From Oceanobacillus limi (GTDB lineage Bacteria > Bacillota > Bacilli > Bacillales > Amphibacillaceae), in NCBI RefSeq assembly GCF_900111445.1, contig NZ_FOHE01000021.1:1-59801 (forward strand): a stretch of DNA of 59,801 nucleotides, read 5' to 3'. The translations under genes and the position numbers were made by a program. The notes below the pieces were generated by a model. It was given only the letters and a program-made list of their open reading frames with translations, searched no databases and had not been told where the DNA came from. Position 1 is the first letter of the stretch. Each line of letters opens with the position of its first letter. Positions 56,610 through 59,801 of the stretch are shown in pieces.

Positions 56610-57473
56610 ATGTCGTTTTTTCGAAAAAAAAGATTATTTATATTGTTAATAGGGATTATCGTACTTGTAGCTTTAATTGGTTATTCTTTAAGCAATCGCG
56701 GGAACCTTACTACAGCAGAGCAATTTATTAATGATTCTGTTGGCGTTGCACAAAGGGTAATTCACAAACCAATTGATTTTATCACGAATATTTTTGGTAA
56801 TATAGATGATATAAAGAATACGTATAGTGAAAACCGATTACTACGAGAAAAACTAGCAGAATACAAAGGTTTAGTATATGAAGTCCAAGAAATTAAAGAA
56901 GAGAATGAAGAGTTACGAGAAATTGTAGAAAAGACTGAATCAATCAGGGATTTTAATCCAATTCAAGCTACAGTTACAGCGAGATCTCCTGAAAGATGGG
57001 TGGAGCAAATAACGATAAATAAGGGTTCCCAAGCTGGGGTGAAACCTAATATGGCAGTTATTACAGCGAATGGGATGGTTGGCAAGATACAAAGTACATC
57101 ACCATTTACCTCTACCGTGCAATTATTAACAGGATTTGATCAATTTAACCGTATTTCAGCTACCGTATCGCGTGAAGAAGAAAGTGATATTTTTGGCTTA
57201 GTTGAAGAGTATGATAAAGAGACAGATTCATTACTATTTAAAATAATTGAAGAGTCCGAGAAAGACCTAGAAGAAGGTGAATTAGTGGTTTCTTCTGGTT
57301 TGGGTGGTGTTTTTCCTGCAGGCTTAGTCATTGGTGAAGTAAAAGAAGTTATTCCAGATCAATATGGGCTAACACGTACTGCACTCGTAAAACCAGCCGC
57401 AAATTTTTACGAAATTGATAATGTAATTGTAGTAGATCGTGTACTACCAGGTGTTGAGGAGGAGGAGCAATGA
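56610..57473 (+). CDS. mreC: Rod-shape determining protein MreC
   Basis: 287 residues. A basic N-terminus, one membrane span (about 9-27), a coiled coil (about 65-112, LLREKLAEYKGLVYEVQEIK onward) and a C-terminal double beta-barrel (WVEQITINKGSQAGVKPNMA; GLGGVFPAGLVIGEV). It links MreB and MreD to the wall synthases outside the membrane. Its last bases overlap the mreD start (ATGA). Confidence 0.97.
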   Translation: MSFFRKKRLFILLIGIIVLVALIGYSLSNRGNLTTAEQFINDSVGVAQRVIHKPIDFITNIFGNIDDIKNTYSENRLLREKLAEYKGLVYEVQEIKEENEELREIVEKTESIRDFNPIQATVTARSPERWVEQITINKGSQAGVKPNMAVITANGMVGKIQSTSPFTSTVQLLTGFDQFNRISATVSREEESDIFGLVEEYDKETDSLLFKIIEESEKDLEEGELVVSSGLGGVFPAGLVIGEVKEVIPDQYGLTRTALVKPAANFYEIDNVIVVDRVLPGVEEEEQ

Positions 57474-58003
57474 AGCGAGTAATTCTTCCTCTTATCTTGT
57501 TTATTTTAGTAGTTCTCGAGGGGGTTGCGATTGAATTCTTACCTCGTTTTTTAGTTGGGAATGGATTTTTAGTTACTCCCCATTGGGTCTTGGTTACGTT
57601 ATTATTAATAACTACCTTCTACGATTTGAAGGATACGTATCACTCTGTTGTGTATGGATTGATTTTTGGACTGCTAGTTGACATTGTTTATACAGGAACA
57701 TTGGGTGTTTACATGTTCACCTATGCAGTAATAACTTATGCTATTCATGGATTAATGAAAGTGCTGCATAGCAATTTTTTTGTTGCAATATTAGTAGTTG
57801 CAGTTGGTGTTGCTTTGGCGGATCTGACAATTTATGCAATATACTTGGTGGTGGGAATTACTGATATGGTTTGGCAGGATTACTTAACTGCTCGAATGAT
57901 TCCTACTGTTATTTTGAATCTCATATTTTTAATTGTATTTTACCCACTACTTGTCAAATTGCTTGTATATTTGAAAGGGGAGCACCATTCCAAAAATAAC
58001 TAA
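57470..58003 (+). CDS. mreD: Rod-shape determining protein MreD
   Basis: 177 residues, about five membrane spans, typical of MreD (FLPRFLVGNGFLVTPHWVLV; YHSVVYGLIFGLLVDIVYTG; LGVYMFTYAVITYAIHGLMK). Starts with GAGGAGGAGCA and ATG overlapping mreC. It bridges MreC and the membrane parts of the elongasome. Confidence 0.95.
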   Translation: MKRVILPLILFILVVLEGVAIEFLPRFLVGNGFLVTPHWVLVTLLLITTFYDLKDTYHSVVYGLIFGLLVDIVYTGTLGVYMFTYAVITYAIHGLMKVLHSNFFVAILVVAVGVALADLTIYAIYLVVGITDMVWQDYLTARMIPTVILNLIFLIVFYPLLVKLLVYLKGEHHSKNN

Positions 58004-58093
58004 GTGTTGCCGAGTTCATGCATTGAATTTCTAAAATATACTTGTGAAACAAATATATATAATGATAAGGTTATACGTAATGAGGTGAAAGTT

Positions 58094-58780
58094 TTGCATG
58101 ACACGAAACAATTAATAACAATTAAAGGTACTAGAGAAGGATTGACTCTATTTATAGATGATACTTGTTCATTTGACGATGCTTTTCATGAGCTTCGTGA
58201 AAAGCTGGTAGCTAATCAACCTCATAAAAAAGAGCCTTGTGTACCAGTAACTATAAAATTAGGAAATCGTTATTTACAAGAAGGGCAGGAGGAATCTTTA
58301 CTCAATTTGATTAACGATGAAAATCGATTTCGTATACAATCTATTGAATCGGATGTTATTGCTAAAAGTGAGGCACTTTCTTTGATGGAAGATAGTGAAG
58401 TGAAGACGGTTAGTCGAATTATTCGCTCTGGACAAGTCCTCGAAGTAACAGGTGATTTACTGTTAATCGGCGATGTTAACCCTGGTGGATGTGTTATTTC
58501 TACGGGCAATATATACATAATGGGTCATTTACATGGTATTGCTCATGCAGGATCTGGTGGTGATCGCAACGCTGTTATTGCTGCTGCATTTATGAACCCA
58601 AGCCAATTAAGAATTGCCGATTATATAAGCCGTGCTCCAGACTATGAATCGGATGGTGTTTACATGGAATGTGGTCTTATTGATGAAGAACAAGATAAAA
58701 TTATCATAGATCGACTCCAAGTTCTAGCACAAAAACGAAAAACGATTAATCGTTTCGAAAGGAGAATAACGAATGGGTGA
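58094..58780 (+). CDS. minC: Septum site-determining protein MinC
   Basis: 228 residues from TTG at 58094, six bases after GAGGTGAAAG; earlier in-frame starts lie before or inside that site and would add non-conserved residues. N-terminal FtsZ-inhibiting domain (LITIKGTREGLTLFIDDTCS) and C-terminal beta-helix (SRIIRSGQVLEVTGDLLLIG; DVNPGGCVISTGNIYIMGHL; LRIADYISRAPD), which binds MinD. It prevents polar division. Overlaps minD by eight bases. Confidence 0.95.
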   Translation: MHDTKQLITIKGTREGLTLFIDDTCSFDDAFHELREKLVANQPHKKEPCVPVTIKLGNRYLQEGQEESLLNLINDENRFRIQSIESDVIAKSEALSLMEDSEVKTVSRIIRSGQVLEVTGDLLLIGDVNPGGCVISTGNIYIMGHLHGIAHAGSGGDRNAVIAAAFMNPSQLRIADYISRAPDYESDGVYMECGLIDEEQDKIIIDRLQVLAQKRKTINRFERRITNG

Positions 58781-59570
58781 GGCAATCGTCATTACTTCAG
58801 GAAAAGGTGGAGTAGGTAAAACTACGACTACCGCAAATATTGGTACTGCTTTAGCATTAATGGAAAAAAAAGTTTGTTTAATAGATACAGATATTGGTTT
58901 AAGAAACTTAGATGTTGTTATGGGGTTAGAAAATCGTATTATTTATGACATTGTTGACGTCATTGAAGAAAGATGTAAATTACCCCAAGCTTTAATAAAA
59001 GATAAACGCTTTGAATACTTATCCCTTTTACCGGCTGCTCAAACTAGTGATAAGTCAGCGGTAACAACAGATGGAATGAGAAAAATTATTAAAGAATTAA
59101 AACAAGAATACGATTATATTATTATTGATTGTCCAGCAGGTATAGAACAAGGCTACCAAAATGCTGTTGCTGGAGCTGATCGTGCTATTGTAGTAACAAC
59201 ACCAGAGAAATCTAGTGTTCGTGATGCAGATAGAATCATTGGTTTACTAGAAAAAGAAGATTTAGAACCTCCTAAATTGATTATTAATAGAATCCGAAAT
59301 CATATGATGAAAAGTGGAGATATGTTAGATATCGATGAAATCGTACAAGTCCTTTCTATTGATTTAATAGGCGTGGTGTTGGATGATGATGAAGTGATTA
59401 AAGCATCAAATCACGGGGAGCCAATTGCACTTCAACCAAAATCAAAAGCATCGATTGCATATCGAAATGTTGCAAGAAGAATCTTGGGTGAAACCGTACC
59501 ACTTCAATCCCTGGAGGATGAAACTGGGATGTTTAAAAAAGTGAAACGTTTTTTTGGTATGAGAAGTTAA
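58773..59570 (+). CDS. minD: Septum site-determining ATPase MinD
   Basis: 265 residues. Deviant Walker A GKGGVGKTT with the signature Lys, switch I DIGLRNLDVVMGLE, Walker B-like YIIIDCPAGIEQG, and a C-terminal amphipathic membrane-targeting helix (FKKVKRFFGMRS). It recruits MinC to the membrane near the poles. GAAAGGAGAATAAC precedes the ATG. Last gene of the operon; terminator follows. Confidence 0.98.
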   Translation: MGEAIVITSGKGGVGKTTTTANIGTALALMEKKVCLIDTDIGLRNLDVVMGLENRIIYDIVDVIEERCKLPQALIKDKRFEYLSLLPAAQTSDKSAVTTDGMRKIIKELKQEYDYIIIDCPAGIEQGYQNAVAGADRAIVVTTPEKSSVRDADRIIGLLEKEDLEPPKLIINRIRNHMMKSGDMLDIDEIVQVLSIDLIGVVLDDDEVIKASNHGEPIALQPKSKASIAYRNVARRILGETVPLQSLEDETGMFKKVKRFFGMRS

Positions 59571-59617
59571 TTGTTGAATAAAAAAATAAAGCTGAGACAA
59601 GCGTGTTTTAGCAGCGA

Positions 59618-59663
59618 AGATCCGAACAATGATTCTATAAGAAAATTGTTCGGATCTTTTTTA
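59618..59663 (+). terminator. Terminator after minD
   Basis: Perfect 13-pair stem AGATCCGAACAAT / ATTGTTCGGATCT, 14-base loop, six T. Confidence 0.92.
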
Positions 59664-59686
59664 TAGAGGGCTACTGAGTGACATGT

Positions 59687-59801
59687 TGTTGCGTATAACG
59701 TATATTATGCGACGTAACTTTTGGTTTCACCTAATGGAAATATTGTTAGATAACCGCTACGGCAGAACGCTTCGCTTTCCTCGGGCACGGCCTCAGCTTC
59801 C
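59687..59801 (+). repeat. Dispersed repeat family 2, copy 2 (cut by window edge)
   Basis: Nearly identical to 41081-41176 and in the same orientation, after which it continues with CGGGCACGGCCTCAGCTTCC to the window end. The last part is GC-rich and resembles a word I know to be frequent in intergenic DNA of several Bacillaceae. Confidence 0.82.

Noticed and set aside
1-59801. CRISPR array, rRNA or transposase gene
   Set aside because: No regularly spaced repeats, rRNA-like sequence or transposase coding region were seen on either strand.

Overview
The window is a chromosomal segment of a low-GC, endospore-forming Bacillaceae bacterium carrying the right part of an integrated siphovirus. The host part preserves the classic Bacillus order ysoA-tig-clpX-lonA-ysxC, hemAXCDBL-spoVID-ysxE-valS-folC, then a SpoIIB-like gene, radC, mreBCD and minCD. 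Spore genes (spoVID, ysxE, spoIIB-like) show that it sporulates. Base composition and the missing lonB, comC and maf would fit relatives of Oceanobacillus, Virgibacillus or Gracilibacillus, but the genus is inference.

Bases 1 to about 23045 are prophage, visibly richer in CGA/CGG/GAC-type codons than the host. The left end (integrase, small terminase, early genes) lies outside the window. Rightward late genes run: large terminase, portal, scaffold, major capsid, connectors, Mu-F-like minor head protein, tail terminator, major tail protein, tail chaperones joined by a predicted -1 frameshift, a 1086-residue tape measure, a mosaic tail fibre/distal tail gene, a tail hub-like gene, XhlA-like protein, holin and amidase. 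Rho-independent terminators follow the capsid, tail tube and lysis genes. The right arm (18.4-22.8 kb) looks plasmid-like: a divergent XRE regulator, a small actin of the ParM/AlfA type with a ParR-like partner, two CxxC microproteins, an FtsK/HerA-type ATPase and a replication-relaxation-type protein. It ends at the 3' half of a tRNA-Arg(UCU) gene (attR, 23003-23045). A consensus promoter about 150 bases before attR reads across it through a highly paired, gene-free stretch.

After attR, 23.2-30.6 kb encodes protein quality control (trigger factor, ClpX, LonA) and the ribosome-assembly GTPase YsxC. A polar amino-acid ABC transporter operon (31.2-33.5 kb) and a small membrane protein gene separate it from hemAXCDBL (34.8-41.0 kb), which covers tRNA-bound glutamate to uroporphyrinogen III. 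Two copies of a roughly 185-base repeat lie in inverted orientation on either side of the heme operon, and a second repeat family occurs at 41.1 kb and at the window's right edge.

From 41.7 kb come spore coat genes spoVID and ysxE, a small membrane protein, a valine T-box leader and valS, a reversed tandem pair of ATP-grasp ligases, folC, a membrane GAF-GGDEF protein, a SpoIIB-like SPOR protein and radC. A short AT-rich interval with three tiny genes precedes mreBCD-minCD, the cell-shape and division-site operon.

The most interesting parts are the plasmid-style partition module inside a tRNA-integrated phage, the promoter and structured transcript running across attR, the unexplained ATP-grasp pair and the dispersed repeats around the hem operon.
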